Assembly (NCBI GenBank): GCA_016711045.1
Contig: JADJTT010000015.1
Coordinates: forward strand, 1-17,770
Source of the DNA: Saprospirales bacterium
GTDB lineage: Bacteria > Bacteroidota > Bacteroidia > Chitinophagales > Saprospiraceae
Length of the DNA: 17,770 nucleotides
Reading direction: 5' to 3'
The stretch's first letter is position 1; each line of letters begins with the position of its first letter. Below are positions 8,792 through 16,023 of this stretch, in pieces. The notes beneath the pieces were generated by a model, which ran no database searches, was not told the DNA's origin, and was given only the letters and a program-made list of their open reading frames with translations. Made by a program: the position numbers and the translations under genes.

Positions 8792-8830
8792 GAGAGGATA
8801 CAGCGCGTCGCAGGCGCGCTGTATCCTCTC
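8792..8830. terminator. 16-bp perfect hairpin after the dehydrogenase gene
   Basis: GAGAGGATACAGCGCG (8792-8807) pairs perfectly with CGCGCTGTATCCTCTC (8815-8830) around a 7-base loop. It begins 31 bases after the dehydrogenase stop and 40 bases before the channel start. There is no clean T-tract after it on the plus strand, so it may be a factor-assisted terminator or an RNA-stability element. A smaller stem, ATCGGC/GCCGAT (8765-8781), precedes it directly. Confidence 0.6.
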
Positions 8831-8869
8831 GTAATGTGTTTTGCGCTGGACAAAGAAACAAACGCTTAG

Positions 8870-9903
8870 ATGTACATTCAAAAAACTTCAACCTCAAAGG
8901 AGTCATGCAATTTAGCGGGTGGCACCTTGTATGGCTTACGGCTTGGGCTGCCATCGTGACGCTTGGGTATGAAAACACACAGTGGGATATCCTTTTTATC
9001 CCGTGGCTGCCGCTATCATTAATCGGTACGGCGGTGGCTTTTTATATCGGTTTCAAGAACAATCAGGCCTATGACAGAATTTGGGAGGCCCGCAAAATAT
9101 GGGGTGCCATCGTCAACAGCAGCAGGTCCTGGGGTAGTGCGGTGAAGGCATATATCTCCGATCAATTTGTGGAGACCAATATCCCGGGGAAGAATTGCAT
9201 TCCCTTCGGACCAAATTGATCTATCGCCATATCGCCTGGCTGTATACACTCCGTAGTCAATTGTTGATCCCTGCCCCCTGGGAGCATATCAACCAGAATG
9301 CGCACATCGCGAGGACGACCGAAAAGCGGATGAAATACTATGGTCTTGGACTGTTGGACGACGAGGTGACCAAGGATCAACTCGAAAATTTCCTGGATGA
9401 GGCGGAATATGCCCGGATGATCAAGTACAAAAACACCGCTACTCAGCTTATCGACCAGCAATCGCAAGACCTGGTTCAATTGCGGGGTAGAGGGATCATT
9501 GAAGATTTCCGGCACATGGAACTGCAGAAGATCCTTCAGGATTTTTACGAACATCAGGGGAAGTGCGAACGGATCAAGAAATTTCCGTTGCCACGCCAAT
9601 ACGGCAGCATGAGCGCCGTATTTGTGGGCATTTTATTTTTCTCCTTCCTTTTGGGATGGTCTCCGAATTTCACGAATTGGGGATTGGGGAACCTGGATCT
9701 CGATTCCATTCACCGTATTGGTATCCTGGGTGTTTTTGATGATGGAATTGGTGGGCGATTATTCCGAAAATCCCTTCGAAGGCTTGGGCAACGACATTCC
9801 GATGTTGTCCCTCTGCCGAACGATTGAAATTGACCTGCGGGAAATGTTGGGAGAAACCGAAATTCCGCCAGCTATCGAACCCGTGAATGGGGTACTGATG
9901 TAA
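8870..9903 (+). CDS. bestrophin-like channel, UPF0187 family (frameshifted)
   Basis: An integral inner-membrane protein of the bestrophin/UPF0187 family; characterised bacterial homologues are ion channels. The ATG at 8870 gives MYIQK, then one A seems missing in the A-run at 8880-8885 before NFNLKGVMQFSGWHLVWLT. Membrane segments include WHLVWLTAWAAIVTLGY, PLSLIGTAVAFYIGF and VFVGILFFSFLLGW. Family signatures are NNQAYDRIWEARKIWGAIVN, LIYRHIAWLYTLR, and the C-terminal LVGDYSENPFEGLGNDIPM then SLCRTIEIDLREMLGE. Further breaks lie near 9195 and 9690. The corrected length of about 344 residues is normal. Ion selectivity cannot be read from sequence. Confidence 0.9.
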
Positions 9904-9941
9904 GGGCCAAAATCCCTATCTTGTCTCCAAATCTCCCCATC

Positions 9942-10652
9942 ATGAAAATAGCCCTCCTCGGATACGGAAAAATGGGCCGGATCATCGATCGCCTCGCTCC
10001 GGAAGAAGGCGGTGAAGTGGTGTTGCGGATCGATCGCGACAACCAGGAAGATCTTGCGCAATTGCATTTGGCCGATGTCGCCATCGAATTTTCTCAACCT
10101 GAAAGCGCAGTGGACAATTTCCGGCGGTGTTTCGATGCCGGCGTGCCGGTGGTGAGTGGCACGACCGGCTGGACAGACCGGATGGGGGAAGTGCAGGCAT
10201 ACTGCGAAAAAACAGGAGGCGCTTTCTTCTACGCGTCCAATTTCAGTATCGGCGTCAATGTTTTCTTTGCCCTCAATCGCTTTTTGGCCGACCGGATGAA
10301 CCATTTACCTGCCTACGACATCCAACTGGAAGAAACACACCATACGCAGAAGCTGGACGCGCCCAGCGGCACCGCCATCACCCTGGCCAAGGATATTCTG
10401 AGTAGGGTAGAGCGGAAAGAAACGTGGGTCAACCGGGAAGCCAGCGGGAAAGAGGAACTCTCCATCCTGTCGCACCGGGTCGATCCGGCGCCGGGCACCC
10501 ACCGGGTGGTATACCGGTCGGGTATCGACCAGATCGAGATCCGGCACGAAGCATTCAGCCGGGAAGGATTTGCACGCGGAGCGCTGCAAGCTGCACGCTG
10601 GCTTCAAGGACGTAAAGGCTGTTTCGGTATGAATGATCTTCTTGGCTTTTAA
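9942..10652 (+). CDS. dapB: 4-hydroxy-tetrahydrodipicolinate reductase
   Basis: DapB reduces 4-hydroxy-tetrahydrodipicolinate with NAD(P)H in the lysine and meso-diaminopimelate pathway, supplying peptidoglycan. The gene is intact at 236 residues, close to other Bacteroidota members and shorter than the E. coli enzyme. The cofactor loop is MKIALLGYGKMG (1-12), the fold continues VAIEFSQPESAV, SGTTGW near residue 72, and ASNFSIGVNVFF. The catalytic and substrate-binding motif is EETHHTQKLDAPSGTAIT near residue 130, with the second His and Lys as expected catalytic residues. The end HEAFSREGFARGALQAARWL is typical. The ATG at 9942 is chosen because it starts the Rossmann strand directly. It lies 38 bases after the channel and 13 before the next gene. 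Confidence 0.97.
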   Translation: MKIALLGYGKMGRIIDRLAPEEGGEVVLRIDRDNQEDLAQLHLADVAIEFSQPESAVDNFRRCFDAGVPVVSGTTGWTDRMGEVQAYCEKTGGAFFYASNFSIGVNVFFALNRFLADRMNHLPAYDIQLEETHHTQKLDAPSGTAITLAKDILSRVERKETWVNREASGKEELSILSHRVDPAPGTHRVVYRSGIDQIEIRHEAFSREGFARGALQAARWLQGRKGCFGMNDLLGF

Positions 10653-10665
10653 CTCTATCACATTG

Positions 10666-11763
10666 ATGCGATACGCAAAACCTGCCCTTCGATTCACCAG
10701 CCTCTTTGCAGGGCTTGTGCTGATCTATTTGGTCGTCCTCCTGGCTTATGGCACCTGGACGGATTTTCAACCAAAAGGCATAAAACCCCTTGAGCCCATT
10801 CGTCCTGCCGCTACGGCTTCGATCCAAGATAGCGTACTATCGGTGGTAATCTGGAATATCGGATACACCGGACTGGGAGAAGAGTCTGACTTTTTCTATC
10901 AGGGAGGGGCCGGTTTTTTGTTCGCAGGCGGGAAAATGGTTCGTCCGGACCGGCCTGTCGTAGCGAAAAACCTGGCAGGGGTCGTCAATTTGGCACGCAG
11001 CACCCAAGCCGATTTCTTTTTGTTTCAGGAAGTAGATTCCTGTTCCAAGCGAAGCTATTTTCTAAACCACCTCGATTCCATCGGGCAGGCCTTACCCGGA
11101 TTTGGGACCTATTATGCGGTGAATTATAATGTAAACCGGGTAGCCATTCCGATCTTTGAACCTTGGCGGGCTTATGGCAAAGCCCACAGCGGACTGGCTA
11201 CGTTTTCCAAATATGCGCCCTCCTCCGCCGAAAGAGTACAGCTTCCCGGCAATTATGCCTGGCCAAACCGGATCTTTCAACTGGACCGGTGTGCAGCTGT
11301 ATTCAGGTATCCCACGAAAAATGAAAAAGAGCTGGTGTTGGTGAATATCCACAATTCGGCATTTGACAAATCAGGAAAGATCAAGGCCCAGCAAATGGCC
11401 TATTTACAGTCTTTCTTTTTGGAAGAGTATGAAAAAGGCAACTATGTGCTAGCTGGAGGTGACTGGAATCAATGTCCGCCTTTCTTTGAATTTGACAGTT
11501 TTATGCCCGGAAATGCGCAGGGTCACTCCCAATTCAATATCGATCCTGCTTTCCTTCCCGAAGAATGGCGCTGGGTATACGACCCCATGACGCCTACCAA
11601 CCGAAAAACGGATAATCCCTATGTGAAAGGCGAATCTTTCATCACGACAATCGATTTCTTCCTCATTTCCCCCAATATCAAAGTGCGGCAAGTCCGCGTT
11701 ATTAATCAAGACTTTCAATTTTCCGACCACCAGCCGGTATGGATGGAGGTGGAATTGCTTTAA
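10666..11763 (+). CDS. membrane-anchored endonuclease/exonuclease/phosphatase-family protein
   Basis: An intact 365-residue protein with one N-terminal transmembrane segment (LFAGLVLIYLVVLLAYG, about 13-29) that probably anchors a periplasmic domain. The domain carries the metal-dependent phosphodiesterase motifs in order: IWNIGY (Asn64), LFQEVD (Glu122), NIHNSAF (His229), GGDWNQCPP (Asp266, Asn268), IDFFLIS (Asp330) and SDHQPVW (Asp354, His355). All catalytic positions are present, so it is probably an active hydrolase. This family includes nucleases, phospholipases and inositol phosphatases; the substrate cannot be read from this. It follows dapB by 13 bases, and a long imperfect palindrome starts at its stop codon. 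Confidence 0.9.
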   Translation: MRYAKPALRFTSLFAGLVLIYLVVLLAYGTWTDFQPKGIKPLEPIRPAATASIQDSVLSVVIWNIGYTGLGEESDFFYQGGAGFLFAGGKMVRPDRPVVAKNLAGVVNLARSTQADFFLFQEVDSCSKRSYFLNHLDSIGQALPGFGTYYAVNYNVNRVAIPIFEPWRAYGKAHSGLATFSKYAPSSAERVQLPGNYAWPNRIFQLDRCAAVFRYPTKNEKELVLVNIHNSAFDKSGKIKAQQMAYLQSFFLEEYEKGNYVLAGGDWNQCPPFFEFDSFMPGNAQGHSQFNIDPAFLPEEWRWVYDPMTPTNRKTDNPYVKGESFITTIDFFLISPNIKVRQVRVINQDFQFSDHQPVWMEVELL

Positions 11764-11830
11764 TTTTCAGTTTTCAATGTTCAGTTTTCAGTTGCAACAA
11801 CTGAAAATTAAACACTGAAAATTCAAAACT
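11762..11830. repeat. AT-rich imperfect palindrome of TTTTCAG/CTGAAAA units
   Basis: Two 33-base arms (11762-11794 and 11798-11830) pair around a 3-base CAA centre with about six mismatches. The left arm carries copies of TTTTCAG and the right arm copies of CTGAAAA. It begins inside the stop codon of the upstream gene and ends just before the lipoprotein gene. It may act as a transcription terminator on either strand. Related sequence recurs at 12961. Confidence 0.7.
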
Positions 11831-11838
11831 CCTAAATT

Positions 11839-12368
11839 ATGAGAACCTCAATTTTTGTACTCTTCATCGCATTACTTGGGCTCTTTTCCTGCCAATCCAA
11901 TTCGACACCCGGACAGCAGCAGGAACTGCCGTCTGCACCGAACAATAAGGTAGATGCGCCGGAAATCCTGACTGCATTGTTTACCCCAATACCGGCGTTT
12001 TCCGGGGCATGGACTTTGGAAAAGACCTGGCTGCAGCCACCGCACAGGAAACCGCCGAACTGGTAGAACAAATCGACACAAAAGCTACCTACTCGATCGA
12101 TTTTAACGAACAGGAATTTGCCGATTTCCGGTATGTGACCAATGGAGCCAACCTCGTCAAAATGGAGGTGGATATCTATGCGGCCACAAACGAATCGGCC
12201 GTCAACTATTACAATCAGCTAAAGGAATTTTTTGACGCCAAGTACCTCGCCCGAACAGGTAATCTATGGGACGGATCGGAAGGAGGCGTAAGTTTTACCG
12301 CTTTCCTGAAGCTCCTCGAGGAAGAAACCGCCCCAGGCGTATTGATCGTTTGGGAAGCAGGAAAGTAA
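11839..12368 (+). CDS. small lipoprotein of unknown function (one frameshift)
   Basis: I do not recognise this family. The start MRTSIFVLFIALLGLFSC is a signal peptide with a good lipobox (GLFSC), giving a lipidated Cys18 and a Ser/Gln/Pro-rich linker. After a break near 11980 the frame changes and continues NTGVFRGMDFGKDLAAATAQ, then TAELVEQIDTKATYSIDF, FADFRYVTNGANLVKMEVDI and YYNQLKEFFDAKY, ending GVLIVWEAGK. The corrected length is about 176 residues. The mature part looks like a small mixed alpha/beta domain with paired strands around ATYSIDF and LVKMEVDIYA. It stands between two intergenic hairpins, so it may be a single-gene transcript. Confidence 0.75.
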
Positions 12369-12375
12369 AACGTAA

Positions 12376-12394
12376 GGTGAAAATATTTTTCACC
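12376..12394 (+). terminator. possible terminator hairpin after the small lipoprotein gene
   Basis: GGTGAAAA (12376-12383) pairs with TTTTCACC (12387-12394) around TAT, eight bases after the lipoprotein stop. A T-rich stretch (ATTCACTTTTT) follows within 20 bases. The stem is mostly A-T and weak, so the call is tentative. Confidence 0.4.
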
Positions 12395-12425
12395 CTACTA
12401 TTCACTTTTTAAAATTACATCAACA

Positions 12426-12972
12426 ATGAAAATCAAATTCATTTTAAGCTTTGCATTCATGTTTAGCCTGCTGGCCTATCAGCCGGTTTTCTCTCAAGGC
12501 GAACCTGTCAATAAGCAGCCGCAGACGGAAAAAGTAGATAAAAACGCCAGGCGGAAAGTACGCGAACAATCGCGCGAACAGGTAGAAGCCGAGCGTCAAA
12601 GCACCCAGGAAAAAGCCCAGGAAATCCGTACAAAAGAGCAGCAAGAATACAAAAGGACGTCCTGAGGGCCGTGACGATGACGACATGGACAAAGAGAAAG
12701 AGGGCCATGAGAAAATGGAAGGAGAAAAAGAAAATGTAGAAAAGGGCAAAAAAGACCATGAAGGCCATGACATGGACAAAGATATTCCGGATGAGGCCCG
12801 CGAAAATCACCTGAAAAAGGAAAATGCAGAAAATAAAGTGGAGCGTAAGACAGAGAAAGCCGAAGACCAAAAAGGCAACGCACCCGAACACGCGAAAAAT
12901 GACGAAGCAAAGCGGAATCAGGTAGAGAAAGCCAAAGAGAAAGGGGGGTTTTCACGAATAACTGAAAATTGA
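12426..12972 (+). CDS. secreted Lys/Glu/His-rich protein, probably coiled-coil (one frameshift)
   Basis: Function unknown. A signal peptide, KIKFILSFAFMFSLLAYQPV ending VFSQ, leads into an extremely charged mature chain of about 155 residues rich in Lys, Glu, Asp and Arg with almost no hydrophobic residues. The first part (ARRKVREQSREQVEAERQST) fits a long helix or coiled coil. The second part has short repeats, KEGHEKMEGEKE, GKKDHEGHDMDKD, with His and Met that could bind metal. The nucleotide sequence GACATGGACAAAGA occurs twice, at about 12682 and 12769. A frame break lies near 12650 (EYKR to GRPEGRDDDDMDKE). The stop at 12972 depends on a six-G run at 12945-12950; with five Gs the protein would end KGGFHE at 12961. 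It is convergent with the patatin gene. Confidence 0.7.
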
Positions 12973-12991
12973 AAATTAAAACTAAAAACTA
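12962..12991. repeat. CTGAAAATTGAAAATT-type intergenic repeat
   Basis: An A-rich run of CTGAAAA, TTGAAAA and TAAAACTAAAAA units fills the convergent gap between the charged-protein gene and the patatin gene. It shares the CTGAAAATT word with the palindrome at 11762-11830 and lies, like it, directly after a gene end. It is probably a bidirectional terminator region or a copy of the same repeat family. Confidence 0.5.
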
Positions 12992-12996
12992 ATTTC

Positions 12997-13766
12997 TCAA
13001 TTCCTCCCGTTTCTCCATCGTAGCCCGTAGCCGATCTCCAGGATTTCCTCCCATTTACCGAATTGGAAATATGGTAGTGGTACAATTCAGGCGCCTCGAT
13101 CAGCACCTCCACCTGGTCGCGCCAGGGTTTGGTATTGTTGATGACGGAGAGGTAGAACGAACGGATAGCAATGGCGGTCATGGATAATCCGCTCGTCAGC
13201 TTTTTGTTGGATACCGGAATCTGGGGCATGAGGTTGACGCCGATCAGGTTGCGGCATTGGCTGCGCAGGGCAGGCACCGGAAAATTCATCAACAGGCCGC
13301 CATCGACATACAAGTGGCCGTCGATCTCGATAGGTTGGAAGACGAGGGGAATGGCGCAGGAGGCCATGACGCATTCCCGCAGCGGGCCTTCCGACCAAAA
13401 CTCCGTTTCCCCACTATTGAGGTTGGTCAGTCCAGCACCAGCGGTTTTTCCAATTCCTCGATCCGGTTGGTAGGAATGAAGCGAGCAAAGGTGATCCCGG
13501 AGATAGGAGAGGCTGAGCAGTCCGGAGAATGCCACATCTGGAAACAAGACCCTTACCAGACTGGTACTGTCGATAAATTTACGCATCCCTGCGTAGTCCA
13601 TTCCCGAAGCATAAAGGGTTCCCACGATAGATCCGGCACTTACGCCGGCCACTGCTTGGGAAATACCCCATTTCTTCCAGGGCTTTGAATACCCCAAATG
13701 GGCATAACCTTGAGCGCCTCCTCCGGAGAGGATGATGCCGAGGTTATGGTTAAAGTTGATTTTCAG
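12997..13766 (-). CDS. patatin-like phospholipase (frameshifted)
   Basis: A serine lipid hydrolase of the patatin family. It starts near 13766 with KINFNHNLGIILSGGGAQGY, where GGGAQG is the oxyanion hole. The nucleophile elbow is GVSAGS, in the context ISQAVAGVSAGSIVGTLYASG, and the catalytic aspartate is in HLYVDGGLLMNFPV. The frame shifts near 13690, again twice near 13430-13500 (a compensating pair around IPTNRIEELEKPL), and near 13060. The corrected end is KWEEILEIGYGLRWRNGRN with a stop at 12997. A longer open frame continues to 12918 but loses family-like sequence. The corrected length of about 256 residues is typical. The codon at the start is CTG (13764-13766), possibly a true non-ATG start or another error. 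The tandem array lies upstream. Confidence 0.88.
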
Positions 13767-13795
13767 ATTCTAAGGTCAATTTTTTGGTTTTTAAG

Positions 13796-13833
13796 AAAGA
13801 CGCCATCTTTCAAAGTTCAAAGATGGCGTCTTT
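13796..13833. terminator. 15-bp hairpin made by the single inverted repeat copy
   Basis: AAAGACGCCATCTTT (13796-13810) pairs perfectly with AAAGATGGCGTCTTT (13819-13833) around CAAAGTTC. On the plus strand it is followed by a T-rich run (TTCTTTTT), giving a good intrinsic terminator shape. On the minus strand it lies at the end of the array and 30 bases upstream of the patatin start. Confidence 0.55.
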
Positions 13834-14076
13834 TCTTTTTCAAAGATGGCGTCTTTCTTTTTCAAAGATGGCGTCTTTCTTTCAAAGATGGCGTCTTTCT
13901 TTTTCAAAGATGGCGTCTTTCTTTTCAAAGATGGCGTCTTTTCTTTTCAAAGATGGCGTCTTTCTTTTCAAAGATGGCGTCTTTTCTTTTCAAAGATGGC
14001 GTCTTTCCTTTTCAAAGATGGCGTCTTTTCTTTTCCAAAGATGGCGTCTTTCTTTTCAAAGATGGCGTCTTTTCTT
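13816..14076. repeat. tandem array of 12 units with core AAGATGGCGTCTT
   Basis: The 13-base core AAGATGGCGTCTT occurs twelve times in direct orientation, starting at 13820, 13843, 13865, 13885, 13907, 13928, 13950, 13971, 13993, 14015, 14038 and 14059. The period is 20-23 bases, mostly 21-22, near two turns of DNA. Between cores lie 7-10 base C/T-rich linkers such as TCTTTTC. The core is itself partly palindromic (AAAGA-TGGCG-TCTTT). This array fills the 329-base space between the patatin gene and the T9SS protein gene; I see no gene in it. Open frames across it are simple translations of the repeat. Confidence 0.95.
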
Positions 14077-14095
14077 TTCTCTTCTTTTGAATCCT

Positions 14096-15909
14096 TTACT
14101 CCACCACAAACTTCCTGCTCGCAACCCCGCCTTCCACCGTGCCTGCAACAAGTACATCCCTGTTTGCAAACTACTGATGTCGAATCCATTGGATGGCATA
14201 CCTTCCCACTGTAGCAATTGCTTGCCGAACAGATCAAAAATGATCCAGGACTCCACCGTTGCCTCCGTCTGCACAAAAAGACGCTCGCCTGCTGGGTTGG
14301 GATACAATCGGAGTTGCAGGTCTACCACCCGGTCGTGCACGCCGGTGGAAATGATATCCTCTAAAGACCGCGGTAGAAACTGATACCCGCTATTGCAGGT
14401 GCCATCACTGTCGAACTGGCTGCCCAGCCCGATCGCATTGAATGTGCCTGTCGGGGCGGGCAGGCTGTACAGATCCACATCGTTGTCAATGCGCATCTGG
14501 TAGGTGTTGACGCCATCCGTTACATCCACATTGAATCCGGGACCAGATCCCGTCCATTGCCCGGGATCGACCAGGTTGAGGTTGTTGAATTGAAGTAGTT
14601 CGCCTTCATGAGCCTCGGTCATCGGACCGATAACTACTTCAGGGGTATAGGGCGTGTTGCCACTGGATACCAACCACAGCGTGTCGGGATCGACTTGGGT
14701 TAGGCAGCTGAATGTCACAATTGTGCCACGTACAATTATTTCGTCGTTTTCATTGACCGTATATCCAAAGGGATTGCTGCTGAATACGCTAACGCCCCCA
14801 GTGCCGTCATCCAGGAAGAACTGGATGCTTCCTCCTCCGTTAAAATCGCCACTGGTTACAAGGCCTTGCAATTGACATTTTACGTTGAGTGAGTCGACAT
14901 CTCCGTTCCCATCTACCGTGGTCACAACGCCTATGTCATAAGGCGGATATTGGGTCGGGTTGATGATGCCCCGATCAGGTCGTCGGTGTAGCGCGGGTAG
15001 ATCTGATACCCTTCGGTGAAGGGTAGCGTTGTCAAACTGCCAGCCCAAACCGATCAGGTCAAACGTGCCGCCTGGAGCTGCTGTGCCGTAAAAGGGTACA
15101 GTCGTTGTCAATTCGCACGGAATAGTTATTGACGTCATCCGTAAGATCTACGTTGAAACCGGGGCCGGACCCCGTCCACTGCCCGGGATCTACCAAATGG
15201 ACGCCGTTGATCCGCACCAGTTCGCCTTCCGTAGATTCATCAAAGGAAGTAACCACCGTGGGGTCTTCAAGTGTATTGCCGGCGGAGACAAATAGGATCA
15301 TATCAGGGCAATTTCCCCGATAGTCCGCTAAACTGCTCAATCGTTCCTTGTACGATGATCTCATCGCCTTCGGTCACGGTGCAGAATTGAAGGAGGTACT
15401 GAATACCACGATTCCGCCCGTATTATCGCGCATCATAAATTGTACACCCGTACCACCACGAAAATCGACCCCGTAGACGATCCCCTGCAGTTGGCAAACG
15501 ACGCCGAGTGAATCCAGCACCCGTCGGCATCGACAGTAGTGACGGTAGCGATATCGTATTCGGGATAGCTGCTGGGCTCGACCACCGTGATCGTGCCCGT
15601 CATACCTGCCCTACGTGCAAGTCACATTGGTATTGGTAGGTGCCTGGCATGGTAAATGTAAAGTTAAACGTCAGGGCGCCGTCATGGGCGAACCGCTCAG
15701 GAAGCTCTGTGGGTTGCCTGGGTAGGTGGCCGTCGAGCCGTTCACATTGTGTACGCCGCCTGTGTTCTGCCATTGTACCGTTTCCCCTGCGTTGATAGTC
15801 AGGTTGTTGGGGGTGAACTAATGCCGGAAGCAATGATGATGTAATCTTGTGCCTGGATGTAAAGCGCTCCAAGCATAAAGCATAAAACAATAAGTAATTG
15901 TTTCTTCAT
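14096..15909 (-). CDS. T9SS-exported protein: cupredoxin domain, two repeat domains, type A sorting domain (frameshifted)
   Basis: Likely a cell-surface or secreted protein of about 604 residues. The signal peptide KKQLLIVLCFMLGALYIQAQ starts at the ATG at 15909. Next is a plastocyanin/azurin-like domain: NNLTINAGETVQWQNTGG, a copper-ligand candidate His in VHNVNG, and the C-terminal ligand loop YQYQCDLHVGQVMTG with Cys, His and Met at type-1 copper spacing. Two similar domains follow, each with VDSLxVxCQLQGxV, DDGTGG or DNTGG, GDEIIVxGTI, and the shared LVDPGQWTGSGPGFNV; they resemble OB-fold-like repeats of Bacteroidota surface proteins. The C-terminus, LRLYPNPAGERLFVQ to GMYL and VEGGVASRKFVVE, is a T9SS type A sorting domain. 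Many single-base breaks occur (for example near 14155, 15000, 15100, 15330, 15390, 15510, 15600, 15690 and 15820). Substrate and partner are unknown. Confidence 0.87.
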
Positions 15910-16023
15910 TTCCTTGTGGTGTTTTTGGTATGAATAATAACCAAATTTTAGTGGAAATGATCAGGATAGGACCTGCTTGTCGATTAAATTAGTGTCAAAA
16001 AAGAATAGCGATAGGAACTATTT
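15910..16023. other. spacer between SMC and the T9SS protein gene
   Basis: This 114-base AT-rich gap lies downstream of smc and upstream of the T9SS gene, both on the minus strand. It should hold the T9SS gene promoter. On the minus strand a TAAAATTTG at about 15945-15953 is one base longer than the TAnnTTTG consensus, and I see no matching -33 box or strong terminator hairpin, so nothing firmer can be called. Confidence 0.4.

Noticed and set aside
11762..11830. Insertion-sequence end or attachment site
   Set aside because: No transposase or integrase is nearby and no target duplication was found; the AT-rich palindrome fits a terminator or dispersed repeat better.
12918..12996. Patatin C-terminus extending to 12918
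   Set aside because: That extension appears only after a frame break near 13060; the alternative frame gives a family-like end and a stop at 12997, clear of the convergent gene.
13816..14076. CRISPR array
   Set aside because: Repeats are 13-15 bases, spacers are only 7-10 bases of near-identical C/T-rich sequence, and no cas gene is present.
13698..14383. Plus-strand proteins reading QRWRLSF or SKMASF repeats through the array
   Set aside because: They are translations of the noncoding repeat in all three frames, with no start signal or family resemblance beyond the repeat.
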